Origin: PHAA01 sp963665865
GTDB lineage: Bacteria; Bacillota; Syntrophomonadia; Syntrophomonadales; Syntrophomonadaceae
DNA: 64,000 nucleotides
Assembly: GCA_963665865.2 (NCBI GenBank)
Contig: CAXXWF010000001.1
Coordinates: 1,612,001-1,676,000 of the forward strand
Reading direction: 5' to 3'
In this document: in pieces, positions 8,231-17,827 of the stretch
Layout: each line of letters starts with the position of its first letter
How positions within the stretch are numbered: the first letter of the stretch is position 1
Notes under the pieces: model-generated
What the model saw: only the letters and a program-made list of their open reading frames with translations
Told to the model about the DNA's origin: nothing
The model's database searches: none
Translations under genes and position numbers: made by a program

Positions 8231-8875
8231 TTACTTACGGAGTGGCTTAATACAGTCAAGCAGGTCATTTATCGGTCGATTGACCAGAGTTGAAATTTCA
8301 TAGGCATCCAGTTGAATGGCAACTGGATACGGCGGGCTCTGACCCTGCAGCCACAAAGACTCCTGGTTAAATGGCAGTATATAAGGCATACGATTATGCA
8401 GGTGGGCAATTGCCGGTACTGGCTCGGTGGTTAGGATTGTAAAAGAATAAAGTATTTCTTCACCGGGCTGGGCCCATTCATCCCATAAACCGGCAAAGGC
8501 AAACAGCTTTTGATCAGGCCTATGGATATAGAAGGGCTGTTTCCATTTTTCTTGCTGCTGCCATTCGTAATAACCAGTGGCTGGTACCAAACACCTTCTG
8601 CGGCGGTAAGCTGCTTTGAAAGCCGGTTTTTCTTCAATCGTTTCTAGGCGGGCATTAATCAGTTTATTGCCAATGCTCCTATCTTTGGCCCAGAAAGGCA
8701 CCAGACCCCACTGCATAAGCTGCAGCTGTCTTTGCCCTGCTGAACTGACCACCACCGGCATGACCTGAGATGGAGCCACATTATAGCGAGGCTTCATCAC
8801 CAATTCTACCGCAGGACAGCCGAAGCGCTCGGCCAATTCATCCATCTCCACAGCTAATGTATAGCGTCCACACAT
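8231..8875 (-). CDS. SRAP-family protein (YedK/HMCES type abasic-site shield)
   Basis: A 214-residue SRAP domain protein. Cys2 (MCGRYT) is the residue that crosslinks to abasic DNA; the other family landmarks are present: YNVAPSQ, WGLVPFWAKD, NARLET with Asn74, Glu104 in GYYEW and His160 in HLHNRMP. The family protects abasic sites in single-stranded DNA by forming a thiazolidine link. It lies in a small neighbourhood of DNA-repair genes (ImuB/DnaE remnant, AlkD-like protein) but is transcribed alone. Confidence 0.92.
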   Translation of the reverse strand: MCGRYTLAVEMDELAERFGCPAVELVMKPRYNVAPSQVMPVVVSSAGQRQLQLMQWGLVPFWAKDRSIGNKLINARLETIEEKPAFKAAYRRRRCLVPATGYYEWQQQEKWKQPFYIHRPDQKLFAFAGLWDEWAQPGEEILYSFTILTTEPVPAIAHLHNRMPYILPFNQESLWLQGQSPPYPVAIQLDAYEISTLVNRPINDLLDCIKPLRK

Positions 8876-8915
8876 ATCAAAACCCCATCTTCAATGATGT
8901 AACAAAGGAATGTTT

Positions 8916-8992
8916 TGGGACAGGGGGACAGGTTCTTTGTCCCAACTACTTAAACCTCTGGAGGTGGACAACAAATCTGTCCCCCTGTCCCA
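8916..8992. repeat. GGGACA-family inverted repeat, copy 3
   Basis: The outer arms TGGGACAGGGGGACAG (8916-8931) and its exact complement (8977-8992) enclose a 45-base spacer with a further half-site (TTTGTCCCAA, 8936-8945). It lies in the divergent gap between the SRAP gene and the alpha/beta hydrolase. Confidence 0.8.
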
Positions 8993-9121
8993 TAAAAACG
9001 AACCTATATTTTATTATACTCTGGAACCAGGGGTGTTTTTCAACATAATAACTCGGGAAGCTTTTCATTTTGATATAATAATTGAGAATTCAAATTTTTA
9101 AAGCAGAAGGGAGCAATCCAG

Positions 9122-10060
9122 GTGGAGGCCAAGGCATTTGTTCAGCCGGAAATAAAACCACAACGCAAAAGAGTGTCGATTTATATAACAACGATATTGG
9201 TGTTAATAGCCCTGGCTGTGGCTGGGGTTTTCGGAGTTTCAGCCAATGTAGGCTGGCAATTAACCCATCCGGTACGTAAGCCACTTGACAGTACCCCCCA
9301 ATCAGTGGGATTACCATTTAAAGACGTGGTTTTTAACAGCCGGGGAGATGGGTTAAATCTAAAGGGCTGGCTTATCCCTGCGCCGGGCAGTATAAAGACA
9401 GTTATTTTAGCGCATGGTTATCGCAATAACCGCTTACAGGACACCGTTCCCGGATTGTCAATTACACAGGCCTTAGTAGCTAAAGGCTTTAATGTGTTGA
9501 TGTTTGACTTTAGAAACTCCGGTGAATCTGAAGGTGAATTAACCTCGGTAGGTCAATATGAGGTCCAAGATTTGCTGGGCGCTGTGGATTTCATTAAGTC
9601 CAAACCAGAAATTAGCAACAAGATTGTTCTATTGGGTTTTTCGATGGGAGCATCGACAGCAATACTGGCCGGGGCCAGAGAATCGGCGGTTACAGCAGTT
9701 ATTGCCGACTCACCTTTTGCTGACCTGCAAACCTATTTAAATAAAAACTTGAGTGTATGGACAGAATTGCCATCGATTCCTTTCAATCAAGCCTTTTTTA
9801 TAGTTGTTCCATACCTGACTGGCTTAAGAACAGAGACTGTCAGTCCGGTAAATGAAATCGAAAAAATGGGCAATCGGCCGCTTTTGTTGATACACGGTGA
9901 GGGGGATGAAGACATCCCGATTGCAAACAGTGAGATGCTGCAAAAGGCCTATCCAGAGGCACAGCTGCTGAGAATACCAGGAGCTAAGCATGTTAAAAAT
10001 TATGAGACTGATCCGGGGCTCTATCTCTCTGTCGTAACTAGTTTCTTAGCCGGATTATAG
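9122..10060 (+). CDS. Membrane-anchored alpha/beta hydrolase
   Basis: A 312-residue protein with one N-terminal membrane segment (about residues 18-40) and an alpha/beta-hydrolase fold outside. The oxyanion/HG region is LAHGYRNNR, the nucleophile elbow is GFSMGAS, the acid is in HGEGDEDIP and the histidine in GAKHVKNYE. This is the family often annotated as peptidase S9/ BAAT-like hydrolases; the substrate cannot be told. The start is GTG with AAGGGAG upstream. The next gene begins 25 bases after its stop, so they probably share a transcript. Confidence 0.85.
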   Translation: MEAKAFVQPEIKPQRKRVSIYITTILVLIALAVAGVFGVSANVGWQLTHPVRKPLDSTPQSVGLPFKDVVFNSRGDGLNLKGWLIPAPGSIKTVILAHGYRNNRLQDTVPGLSITQALVAKGFNVLMFDFRNSGESEGELTSVGQYEVQDLLGAVDFIKSKPEISNKIVLLGFSMGASTAILAGARESAVTAVIADSPFADLQTYLNKNLSVWTELPSIPFNQAFFIVVPYLTGLRTETVSPVNEIEKMGNRPLLLIHGEGDEDIPIANSEMLQKAYPEAQLLRIPGAKHVKNYETDPGLYLSVVTSFLAGL

Positions 10061-10085
10061 CCTCAAATAGATAAGGAGGGTAATA

Positions 10086-10739
10086 ATGTTTGAGCAAATA
10101 TTGCGGGAATTAAGAGATAATGAGACCCCTTCCCAGGCTGCACCGATGGCTAAATACATGAAAAATAAGTTTTCTTTCCTGGGGATAACCAGACCCGCCA
10201 GGAATAAAATACAAGCTGGATTTTTGAAGGAAGTTAGGCAGGAAAAGAGGATTAACTGGGAGTTTATTTTCAAGTGTTGGGATTTACCAGAGAGAGAATA
10301 TCAATATCTGGCAGTTGATTACTTAACCACGCGCGTGCAGCTATTACAAAAAGAGGATATGGCTAAATTGGAATTATTGATTACCCAAAAGCCGTGGTGG
10401 GATACGATAGATAGCATAGCAGTTAAGCTGGTTGGTGAGCTGTGCAATAAATATCCCGGGCTTATAGACGATTACATTTTGAATTGGGCAGCGAGTGATA
10501 ACATCTGGCTCGCCCGCACTGCCATCCTATTTCAGCTAAAATATAAACAAAATACCGATACTATACTGTTGGCCAGGATTATCATTCAAAACAGTAATTC
10601 CCGGGAGTTCTTTATAAACAAGGCTATTGGCTGGATATTAAGAGAGTTTTCTAAAACTGATAGGCAATGGGTCAAAATATTTATTGCCAATAACCCTCTT
10701 CACCCCCTCAGTGTAAGAGAAGGCAGTAAGTATCTCTAG
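10086..10739 (+). CDS. DNA alkylation repair protein, AlkD family
   Basis: A 217-residue all-helical HEAT-like repeat protein. The start (MAKYMKNKFSFLGITRPARNK is the conserved first repeat) and the motifs LITQKPWWDTIDSIA and RTAILFQLKYK are diagnostic of AlkD. AlkD removes N3- and N7-alkylated purines without base flipping; the Trp pair and Asp of the WWDTID motif are the key active-site residues in the family and are present. The ATG has AAGGAGGGT upstream. It probably forms an operon with the hydrolase before it. Confidence 0.9.
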   Translation: MFEQILRELRDNETPSQAAPMAKYMKNKFSFLGITRPARNKIQAGFLKEVRQEKRINWEFIFKCWDLPEREYQYLAVDYLTTRVQLLQKEDMAKLELLITQKPWWDTIDSIAVKLVGELCNKYPGLIDDYILNWAASDNIWLARTAILFQLKYKQNTDTILLARIIIQNSNSREFFINKAIGWILREFSKTDRQWVKIFIANNPLHPLSVREGSKYL

Positions 10740-10740
10740 A

Positions 10741-10770
10741 AGGGGACAATGAACCTGTCCCCTTTGTCCC
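10741..10770. repeat. GGGACA-family repeat, copy 4 (short)
   Basis: GGGGACA and its complement TGTCCCC are separated by a short spacer and followed by a further TGTCCC. It sits in the 43-base gap between two convergent genes and may also end transcription. Confidence 0.6.
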
Positions 10771-10782
10771 ATGCCTCCATCT

Positions 10783-12168
10783 TTACTCCTTGTCTGGATC
10801 TTGCTCAGGAATTGGTTTGGCTGCTGGTGCAGTGCGCAGGGGAGCATAGCGAAATATATAATAGGCCAAAGAATAGATAGCCACCAAAGTAAGGCCGGCG
10901 AAAAGACCGGCACCCTGATCGGGGATTAAAGGCATAGCACCCATTGCTATTATCAGGCTGATGATACCAATCCAGGTTGTATAAGGAAACCAAGCCAATT
11001 GACAATTGCCGGCGGGAGGACAACCGTGAGTGCGGCGAAACCTTAGATGAGTCAACATTATCACTAAATAGGCAAAAAGGAGGGAGAACCCTCCCGAACT
11101 TAGCAGGAAAAGATAAATCTTATCGGGCAGCAGGTAAGCCATGCTTACACCCAACAGCATTCCTATGCCCGAAACCAAAATTCCTTTAAGAGGAACATCT
11201 CTCTTATCTATCAAGAAACCGGGTGCATCTCCGCTGTCAGCTAGAGAGCGTAGCATTCTGCCCAGACCAAAAGTGGAGGCCAGCATGGTCGATAATATAG
11301 CAGTTACCAGTACGAAGTTAACTGCTCCTGCCGCTACCCCCAGACCGCGAAAATCGAGAGCAGCTACCATTGGACTTATTTTAGCAGTTAAATCGCTGGT
11401 CCCTATAAGAGGCAGTAATAAGGCAATAACTATAATATACAAACTCAGCAAAGATATTACGGTGGCATTAATAGCACGAGGAATTGTTTTATGGGGATCC
11501 CTGGCTTCAGAAGCGGCCAAACCAATAATTTCAAAACCGGCATAGCCAAACAATACGATTAACATACTGCCAGCTAACCCTCCGATGCCGTTGGGGAATA
11601 ACACTGCATTTTGCAGTGAACCCAAGCCTATAGGTGCTCGGCCTGGTAATACACCGAATATTAGTACCAATGCAATTACGATAAACATCAGCAAGGCCAA
11701 TAATTTAACGGCTGCCAAGGTGCTTTCTAACCTGGAAACCAGGGTGGCTCCCAGCAAATTTAACAGAGTTATGGATACAACGATACCAATTGCTAAAAGA
11801 GGTAGTGATAGATAGGGGAACCAGGACTTAATAAACAAGGAAGCAGCAGTAGCTTCACTGGACATAGCCAAAACCAGACCGGTCCAATATACCCAGCCGA
11901 CTAAAAAACCCCAAAAGGGTCCGTAGGCTTCAGCCGCGTGGGTTCTAAAAGAACCAGGACAAGGATTGGCTACGGTCATTTCTGAGAGTGCATTGAGAAT
12001 TAGATAAACCAATATCCCGCCTAAGATAAAACCTATAATTATTGAGGGCCCAGCGGCTTTCATGGCTATAGCTGTGCCGAGAAAAAAAGATCCTCCCACC
12101 ACCGTTCCCAATGCCAGCATTGTTAATTGAAATGCTGATAGTCCATGTTTATCCATTCTATTTCCCAC
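10783..12168 (-). CDS. APC-family amino-acid permease
   Basis: A 461-residue integral membrane protein with about 12 predicted segments. The first segment has the substrate-binding glycine motif GTVVGGSFFLGTAIAM, followed by GFILGGILVYL and the conserved EMTVANPCPGSFRTHAAEAYGP region of the APC superfamily (proline/GABA permease-like). It imports an amino acid by proton symport or exchange; the exact substrate is not visible. It is single, ended by a GGGACA repeat at its 3' side and with a MITE-like element upstream. Confidence 0.88.
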   Translation of the reverse strand: MGNRMDKHGLSAFQLTMLALGTVVGGSFFLGTAIAMKAAGPSIIIGFILGGILVYLILNALSEMTVANPCPGSFRTHAAEAYGPFWGFLVGWVYWTGLVLAMSSEATAASLFIKSWFPYLSLPLLAIGIVVSITLLNLLGATLVSRLESTLAAVKLLALLMFIVIALVLIFGVLPGRAPIGLGSLQNAVLFPNGIGGLAGSMLIVLFGYAGFEIIGLAASEARDPHKTIPRAINATVISLLSLYIIVIALLLPLIGTSDLTAKISPMVAALDFRGLGVAAGAVNFVLVTAILSTMLASTFGLGRMLRSLADSGDAPGFLIDKRDVPLKGILVSGIGMLLGVSMAYLLPDKIYLFLLSSGGFSLLFAYLVIMLTHLRFRRTHGCPPAGNCQLAWFPYTTWIGIISLIIAMGAMPLIPDQGAGLFAGLTLVAIYSLAYYIFRYAPLRTAPAAKPIPEQDPDKE

Positions 12169-12182
12169 CTTATAATCATATT

Positions 12183-12383
12183 AACCACCCATGGCCGCAG
12201 GCCACAACCACCCATGAAAATCTAGCAGTAATGTCATCCTGAACGAAGTGAAGCAGCCTTAATAGTGCCGCCTGCGGCGCATATGTAGTCCCCGCAGGGG
12301 GGATCTTATCGTTGCATATGGTATTCTCCTAAGGAGATCCTTCGTTGCACTCAGGATGACACGAACGTTATTTTCTTATTAAC
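12183..12383 (+). repeat. MITE-like element, copy A (longest, with internal insertion)
   Basis: Ends with AATGTCATCCTGAACGAAGTGAAG and the inverted CTTCGTTGCACTCAGGATGACAC, the two arms common to four copies. It is preceded by CACCCATGGCCGCAGGCCAC, found again after copy D. This copy carries about 70 extra bases with GC-rich hairpins (CCGCCTGCGGCG). It fills most of the gap before pyc. Confidence 0.8.
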
Positions 12384-12544
12384 TTTCTTAGTATGCCACA
12401 AGCACCCTGAAAAATATGTGGTTATGAAATATAACAACCACGTAGTTCCATCCATTCGTAATGAATACAAGATTTGGGGGAGCTTTTAGAAAGGTTGATG
12501 GAGTATAATTAGTAAGAATATGAAAGCAGAAAAGAGGACCGTTT

Positions 12545-15500
12545 ATGAAGACTTTTAAAAAGGTATTAATTGCAAACAGAGGAGAAATTGCAATACGGAT
12601 AATCAGAGCATGTCATGAATTGAACATTAGGACGGTTTCGGTCTATTCTAAAGAAGACAAATTGGCCTTGTTTAGAACCAAATCTGATGAATCCTATTTA
12701 ATCGGCAATAATAAGGGACCGGTAGAAGCGTACCTGAGTATTGAAGAAATAATCAGCTTGGCCACCAAAAAGGGCGTGGATGCCATCCATCCTGGCTATG
12801 GTTTTCTCGCGGAAAATCCGGAGTTTGCGCAAAAATGCATTGAATCGGAAATTGAATTCATCGGACCCACTCCAGAAATGATGGATAAATTGGGGGATAA
12901 GATTAAGTCTAAACTAATCGCCCAGAGTATAGGGGTACCTATTATTCCCGGGGTTGAAGAAGCTATTAAATCAGACCAGGAGGCTTTTAAGTTTGCACGG
13001 CAATGCGGCTATCCGATTATGCTTAAAGCTTCGGCAGGCGGCGGTGGTCGAGGCATGCGCATAGTAAGAAATGAAACGGATCTGTTGCGAGAATTCCACA
13101 GCGCTAAAAATGAAGCCAAAAAGGCATTTGGGATTGATGACATTTTTATTGAAAGATATCTGGAAAGCCCCAAGCACATTGAAGTTCAGGTTTTAGGTGA
13201 CAATTACGGCAATATCGTCCATTTGTATGAACGAGACTGTTCAATTCAAAGACGACATCAGAAGGTAATAGAATTTACCCCAGCCTTGGCAATATCAGAG
13301 GAACAGAGAAAAGCTATATGTGCGGATGCTATCAAAATTGCCCGCTCCGTAAATTATAGAAGTGCTGGCACTGTCGAATTTCTGCTTGATAATAACGGTA
13401 ATCACTACTTCATAGAAATGAACCCCAGAATTCAAGTTGAACACACGGTCACGGAAATCGTAACCGGCATCGATATAGTACAGAGTCAGATCCTTATCGC
13501 TCAAGGTTATAAATTGAATTCTGAGCAGATAGGAATCCCTCGGCAGAGTGCTATTAAAGTAAGGGGATATGCCATTCAGTGCCGGGTTACCACTGAAGAC
13601 CCGACCAACAGCTTTGCGCCTGATACTGGCAAGATTGATGTGTACCGGACCGGGGCCGGGTATGGTATCCGCTTGGACGGCGGTAATGGATATACCGGTT
13701 CTATAATAAGTCCCTATTATGATAGTTTGCTGGTAAAAATTACATCATCATCAAGAACCTTTGAAGATGCCATCAATAAATCCAAGCGGGCCATTCGGGA
13801 AACAGTTATTGGCGGAGTTAAGACCAATGAAATGTTTTTATTAAATGTGCTTTCTCATCCCAAATTTATAAATGGTCAATGTGATACAGGCTTTCTGGAT
13901 TCGACCCCGGAGCTTTTCGATATTACTCCTCACGAAGACCACGAGGCTAATATTCTTCAATTTATTGGTGAAAAAGTAGTAAATGAAAGCAAAGGTATTA
14001 AGAAAGATTATGATGTTCCCAGAGTGCCAAAGATTAATGACAACCATAAGCTTATTGGCACCAAACAGATTTTGGATAAGAAAGGTCCCCAAGGCGTTGT
14101 GGAGTGGATCAAATCTCAGAATAAATTACTGCTGACGGATACAACCATGCGCGACGCCCATCAATCGTTAACTGCTACCAGGCTTAGGACCGTGGATATG
14201 TTAAGAATTGCAGAAGCAACTGCCCATTTTGGCAAAGATCTGTTTTCTTTAGAGATGTGGGGTGGGGCTACCTTTGATGTTGCTTACCGCTATTTATACG
14301 AATCTCCCTGGGAAAGATTGACCGGGCTGCGTCAAAAAGTACCTAATATTATGTTTCAAATGTTGATTCGGGGAGCTAATGCCGTAGGATATACGAATTA
14401 TCCCGATAACGTGGTAAGAGAATTTATAAAAGAATCTGCAGCTTCTGGAATTGATATCTTTCGAATATTCGACTCCTTAAACTGGCTAAAGGGTATGGAA
14501 ATAGCTATCGATGAAACATTGAAAAGCAATAAAATCGCTGAAGCCTGCATCTGCTACACCGGAGATATATTAGATGAGCGCAAAGACAAATATTCTCTAA
14601 AATACTATGTGCAAACAGCTAAAGAAATTGAAAAAATGGGAGCTCATATCCTTGGAATTAAGGACATGGCAGGGCTTTTGAAACCATATGCAGCGGAAAA
14701 ACTGATCAGAGCTTTGAAAGAGGAAATATCACTGCCAATTCATCTGCATACTCATGATACCAGCGGTAATGGAGTGGCTACTCTGCTAATGGCAGCTGAT
14801 GCCGGAGTGGATATTGTGGATACAGCTTTCAATAGCATGTCTGGTCTGACTAGTCAACCAGCTCTGAATTCGGTAGTGGCAGCTCTGGAAAATACGAGCC
14901 GCGCTACCGGTATAATACTGGATGAGATTCAAGAAATTGCGGATTACTGGGATGATATAAGGCCGATATACAGCCAGTTTGAATCAGATCTCAAATCAGG
15001 CACGGCCGAGGTTTATAAATATGAAATTCCCGGCGGTCAATATTCCAATCTTAAACCCCAGGTGGAGAGTTTTGGTCTGGGACACAAGTTTAAAGAAGTT
15101 AAAGAGATGTATAGAACCGTAAATGAAATGTTGGGAGATATAGTTAAAGTTACTCCTTCATCAAAATTGGTGGGGGATCTGGCCATATTTATGGTCAAGA
15201 ATGATTTGACTCCGGATAATATAGTGGAGAAAGGCCAAAGTCTGGCATTTCCGGATTCATCGATAGCCTACTTTGAAGGTATGATGGGTCAGCCCGTGGG
15301 CGGATTTCCTAAGGACATTCAAAATGTAGTTTTGAAGGATAAGAAACCAATCACCGTACGTCCTGGGGAACTTCTCGAACCGGTTAATTTTGCATCGCTA
15401 GGGGAACTTATTGAGGGTAAATATAATTTCAAACCCACAACCAAGGATATTTTAAGTTATACTTTGTATCCTAAAGTATTTGAAGATTATTTAGCTTTTA

Positions 15501-15973
15501 GGAAAGCATATGGTGATTTGAGCAGGATGAACAGTCCCGTATTCTTCGACGGAATAAGCGAAGGGGAAGTATGTGAAGTTGAAGTTGGCGAGGGTATAAC
15601 TTTTATCATCAAATTAGTTAGTATCGGCAAAATTGACAAAGAGGGCAATAGGAAAGTGGATTTTGAGGTCAATGGAAATCAAAGAGAAATAACCATCTTT
15701 GATAAGCAGTATCGTAAAGGTGAAGTAACCTCGTCAACCATTCTGGCTAATCCCAGTGACAAAAAAGAAATTGGGGCTAGCATTCCGGGAACTGTCACCA
15801 AAATACTGGTTAAAGAGGGTGATAAAGTAAAAGCCGGGCAAAGCTTGATTATTATTGAAGCCATGAAAATGGAAGCCCAAATCCTAGCGCCGGAGGCTGG
15901 CACAATTGTTATAATAAATGTCAAAGAAGAACAGCAAGTTAAGAACGGAGAGTTATTGATAAAACTGGAGTAG
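12545..15973 (+). CDS. pyc: Pyruvate carboxylase
   Basis: A 1142-residue single-chain enzyme with all three parts: biotin carboxylase with ATP-grasp (residues 1-450; GGGGRGMR, ERDCSIQRRHQK, EMNPRIQVEHTVTE), carboxyltransferase (about 525-800; DTTMRDAHQS, FDVAYRYL, GIKDMAG, LPIHLHTHDTSG) and a C-terminal biotinyl domain with the biotinylated Lys1108 in EAMKMEA. It makes oxaloacetate from pyruvate and bicarbonate with ATP, feeding the TCA branch and gluconeogenesis. Length and order match the alpha4 PYC family. The ATG has AGAGGA upstream. Confidence 0.97.
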   Translation: MKTFKKVLIANRGEIAIRIIRACHELNIRTVSVYSKEDKLALFRTKSDESYLIGNNKGPVEAYLSIEEIISLATKKGVDAIHPGYGFLAENPEFAQKCIESEIEFIGPTPEMMDKLGDKIKSKLIAQSIGVPIIPGVEEAIKSDQEAFKFARQCGYPIMLKASAGGGGRGMRIVRNETDLLREFHSAKNEAKKAFGIDDIFIERYLESPKHIEVQVLGDNYGNIVHLYERDCSIQRRHQKVIEFTPALAISEEQRKAICADAIKIARSVNYRSAGTVEFLLDNNGNHYFIEMNPRIQVEHTVTEIVTGIDIVQSQILIAQGYKLNSEQIGIPRQSAIKVRGYAIQCRVTTEDPTNSFAPDTGKIDVYRTGAGYGIRLDGGNGYTGSIISPYYDSLLVKITSSSRTFEDAINKSKRAIRETVIGGVKTNEMFLLNVLSHPKFINGQCDTGFLDSTPELFDITPHEDHEANILQFIGEKVVNESKGIKKDYDVPRVPKINDNHKLIGTKQILDKKGPQGVVEWIKSQNKLLLTDTTMRDAHQSLTATRLRTVDMLRIAEATAHFGKDLFSLEMWGGATFDVAYRYLYESPWERLTGLRQKVPNIMFQMLIRGANAVGYTNYPDNVVREFIKESAASGIDIFRIFDSLNWLKGMEIAIDETLKSNKIAEACICYTGDILDERKDKYSLKYYVQTAKEIEKMGAHILGIKDMAGLLKPYAAEKLIRALKEEISLPIHLHTHDTSGNGVATLLMAADAGVDIVDTAFNSMSGLTSQPALNSVVAALENTSRATGIILDEIQEIADYWDDIRPIYSQFESDLKSGTAEVYKYEIPGGQYSNLKPQVESFGLGHKFKEVKEMYRTVNEMLGDIVKVTPSSKLVGDLAIFMVKNDLTPDNIVEKGQSLAFPDSSIAYFEGMMGQPVGGFPKDIQNVVLKDKKPITVRPGELLEPVNFASLGELIEGKYNFKPTTKDILSYTLYPKVFEDYLAFRKAYGDLSRMNSPVFFDGISEGEVCEVEVGEGITFIIKLVSIGKIDKEGNRKVDFEVNGNQREITIFDKQYRKGEVTSSTILANPSDKKEIGASIPGTVTKILVKEGDKVKAGQSLIIIEAMKMEAQILAPEAGTIVIINVKEEQQVKNGELLIKLE

Positions 15974-16013
15974 GAATATAAAAAAGTCGGTTACAGGTGT
16001 CGATAAAGTAAGG

Positions 16014-16130
16014 ACACAACCACCGCTGATCATCTAACAGTAATGTCATCCTGAACGAAGTGAAGGATCTATGGCTTCTCCGAAGAAGATCCTTCGCTGA
16101 CGCTCAGGATGACATCTATTTTCCTATTAA
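16014..16130 (+). repeat. MITE-like element, copy B
   Basis: Shares ACACAACCACC, ATCTAACAGTAATGTCATCC and the opposite arm GATCCTTCGCTGACGCTCAGG with the other copies. It lies 40 bases after the pyc stop codon and upstream of the pyc terminator. Confidence 0.8.
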
Positions 16131-16206
16131 CGCAGCTATTGCAACATTATTGGTTCGCAAAGCGAACATCAGTAGTGCCCTTGGGTAAGCTTTTTTGACG
16201 GTCTGA

Positions 16207-16250
16207 AGCGGTATTTCCGGTTATATAAACAAGGGAAATACCGCTTTTTT
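16207..16250 (+). terminator. Intrinsic terminator downstream of pyc
   Basis: The 12-bp perfect stem AGCGGTATTTCC / GGAAATACCGCT has a 15-base loop and is followed by six Ts. It lies beyond the MITE-like copy B, which suggests that the element inserted between pyc and its terminator. Confidence 0.85.
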
Positions 16251-16257
16251 ATATAGT

Positions 16258-17103
16258 TTATTGCCACACTACTGGTATAATTACTTTGTTCTGATCACTG
16301 CCGTCCTTCATGCTTACCTCGAATACCTCAATTTGGCCTTTTCCGGCTCCAGCTGGTTTAAAGTCCAGTGGGGCCTTGAAATCTCCCCGTCCGGGAGCAC
16401 CAATGCTGGCATTTGTATGTCCTTGTGCCAATATATTGCCTAGTTCATCTTTTAGGCGGAAACTTACCGTGGCTTCAAATACCCGAGCACTGCCACTGAT
16501 CTCAATGGGACTGGTAATGCTCTGACCAGTTATCGGAGAGGTTACCCAAATAGCCGGTTCATTTACATTTGATAAATCACGTTTAAACGGCTGCTCAGAT
16601 AGACCGACATGTCCCCACCAATCTATGGCTTTGGCGACTTGCCCATCCACCGTGAAGGAAACCTTTTGAATACTCGGAAATTCCGTCAGCGTATTTACAA
16701 TACTGGCTATTCCCAGCACTTCACCACTGGAACCGACATTAGCCCTAAGTACTTCTGGGGAAAAATCAACGGTAGCCAGTCCCTGGTCTATTTTGATGCC
16801 CAGAATCTTCGTATCGGCAGGCAATACCCGCGCAGCACCTGGTGTAACCGGATTACCCTTAATTAACTCGTTAAGGGCAGCTTGGGTAATTTCAGGAGTT
16901 TTCTCTACCTGGTGAACTTCCCGTACCAGATAAGAATCATTATCGGTGGTCTTTAGATAATAAACTGCAACATTGGTCATTTGGGGAACCTCGGGAGTGG
17001 GGGGGGGAGTACTAGTTTGACCCGTTTTGGTCCCACAGCCCGAAGATAATAATACCAAAGCCACAAGAAGAACGATTGTGCTGAAAGTTCTCAGCCTTTT
17101 CAT
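16258..17103 (-). CDS. GerMN/Gmad2-domain sporulation lipoprotein
   Basis: A 281-residue lipoprotein (lipobox LSSGC). The GerMN domain covers about residues 45-160 (VAVYYLKTTDNDSYLVREVH, LPADTKILGIKIDQGLATVDFS, TLTEFPSIQKVSFTVDGQ). The C-terminal ~95 residues are a Gmad2 immunoglobulin-like domain (VTSPITGQSITSPIEISGSA). Proteins of this architecture are found in sporulating Firmicutes and are related to GerM, which takes part in sporulation and germination at the forespore/mother-cell interface. The ATG lies behind GCGGAGGT. Confidence 0.88.
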   Translation of the reverse strand: MKRLRTFSTIVLLVALVLLSSGCGTKTGQTSTPPPTPEVPQMTNVAVYYLKTTDNDSYLVREVHQVEKTPEITQAALNELIKGNPVTPGAARVLPADTKILGIKIDQGLATVDFSPEVLRANVGSSGEVLGIASIVNTLTEFPSIQKVSFTVDGQVAKAIDWWGHVGLSEQPFKRDLSNVNEPAIWVTSPITGQSITSPIEISGSARVFEATVSFRLKDELGNILAQGHTNASIGAPGRGDFKAPLDFKPAGAGKGQIEVFEVSMKDGSDQNKVIIPVVWQ

Positions 17104-17410
17104 AATAAATACCTCCGCTTAATTTAATTAATTCTGAGCCGAGTATATCAATTATTATAAACTAATTTAATCATATCATCAGGTAAATCGATGATATAAT
17201 CTGCCCGGCCTCTTCAAGTTAGCTCCTTTCTCTTAATACCCAAGTAACTTCAGCTGCTTCTAATACGGTATAAAGGGACGTATAAACCATTACAAGGTAA
17301 ACCGCTATATAAAGTATCTTCAAATTATTACTTTATATATTATAATACAATTCCTAATGTGCAAAACTTGCTAGTGTATAAGATACTTAGAATAATTTAT
17401 TAATGGTGTT
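17104..17410. other. AT-rich gap without a recognisable gene
   Basis: Between the divergent GerMN gene and the aldo/keto reductase remnant. It contains several TATAAT-like stretches (for example 17341-17346) that may hold promoters, but I see no confident -35 element or conserved structure. Confidence 0.4.
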
Positions 17411-17827
17411 ATGGTAAGCCTTCTGGAAACTACCATGACCATATATACCCCGCTGGATGAAACCCTAAGGGCTTGGGATGATCTGGTTAGTCAGGGCAAG
17501 GTGCGCTGGGAGCTGGCAGATTATGAAGGCTCTGGGATCGCTGAGCACAAAAATTTTGTTGTAATGGTCAACATTCAGCCCCGTTACAGCCTTTTGTTCC
17601 GAATGATCGAAGAGGAACTCGAGCATATGTGTCTGAGCGGAGTATTTAACGCCGGCAAATTATACCGGGAGCGTTATTGGCAAACGCTTATATTCTCTGC
17701 GATAGATAGGTATCGTATCTGGTGCTCCGACCGTGATTGCGATTTGACGACGACCACAATCCGCTGGGCCATGGAGCAGCTACCTTGCCGCGCCGCCCTC
17801 AAGATCGTTAAGGTATGCCCTACTTAA
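17411..17827 (+). pseudogene. Aldo/keto reductase remnant with internal deletions
   Basis: The 138-residue frame matches scattered parts of an aldo/keto reductase: TPLDETLRAWDDLVSQGKVRW equals the conserved PxEETLxALDDLVRxGKVR segment, VNIQPRYSLLFRMIEEELEHMC equals the VQPRYSLLDRxIEEELLPLC segment, and YRERYWQTLIFSAIDRYR to IRWAMEQL matches the later RYWxxxxFAxVDRL...LALAWLL region. The N-terminal half with the catalytic Tyr and Asp and several stretches in between are missing. There is no ribosome binding site. The sequence is more GC-rich than its surroundings. It overlaps the next, convergent gene by eight bases. Confidence 0.65.

Noticed and set aside
10977..11815. Several + strand frames opposite the permease gene
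   Set aside because: They are antisense shadows of a clear membrane-protein gene and have no ribosome binding sites.
12183..12383. CRISPR-like repeat
   Set aside because: The repeats are dispersed single elements with inverted arms; no regularly spaced direct repeats occur anywhere in the window.
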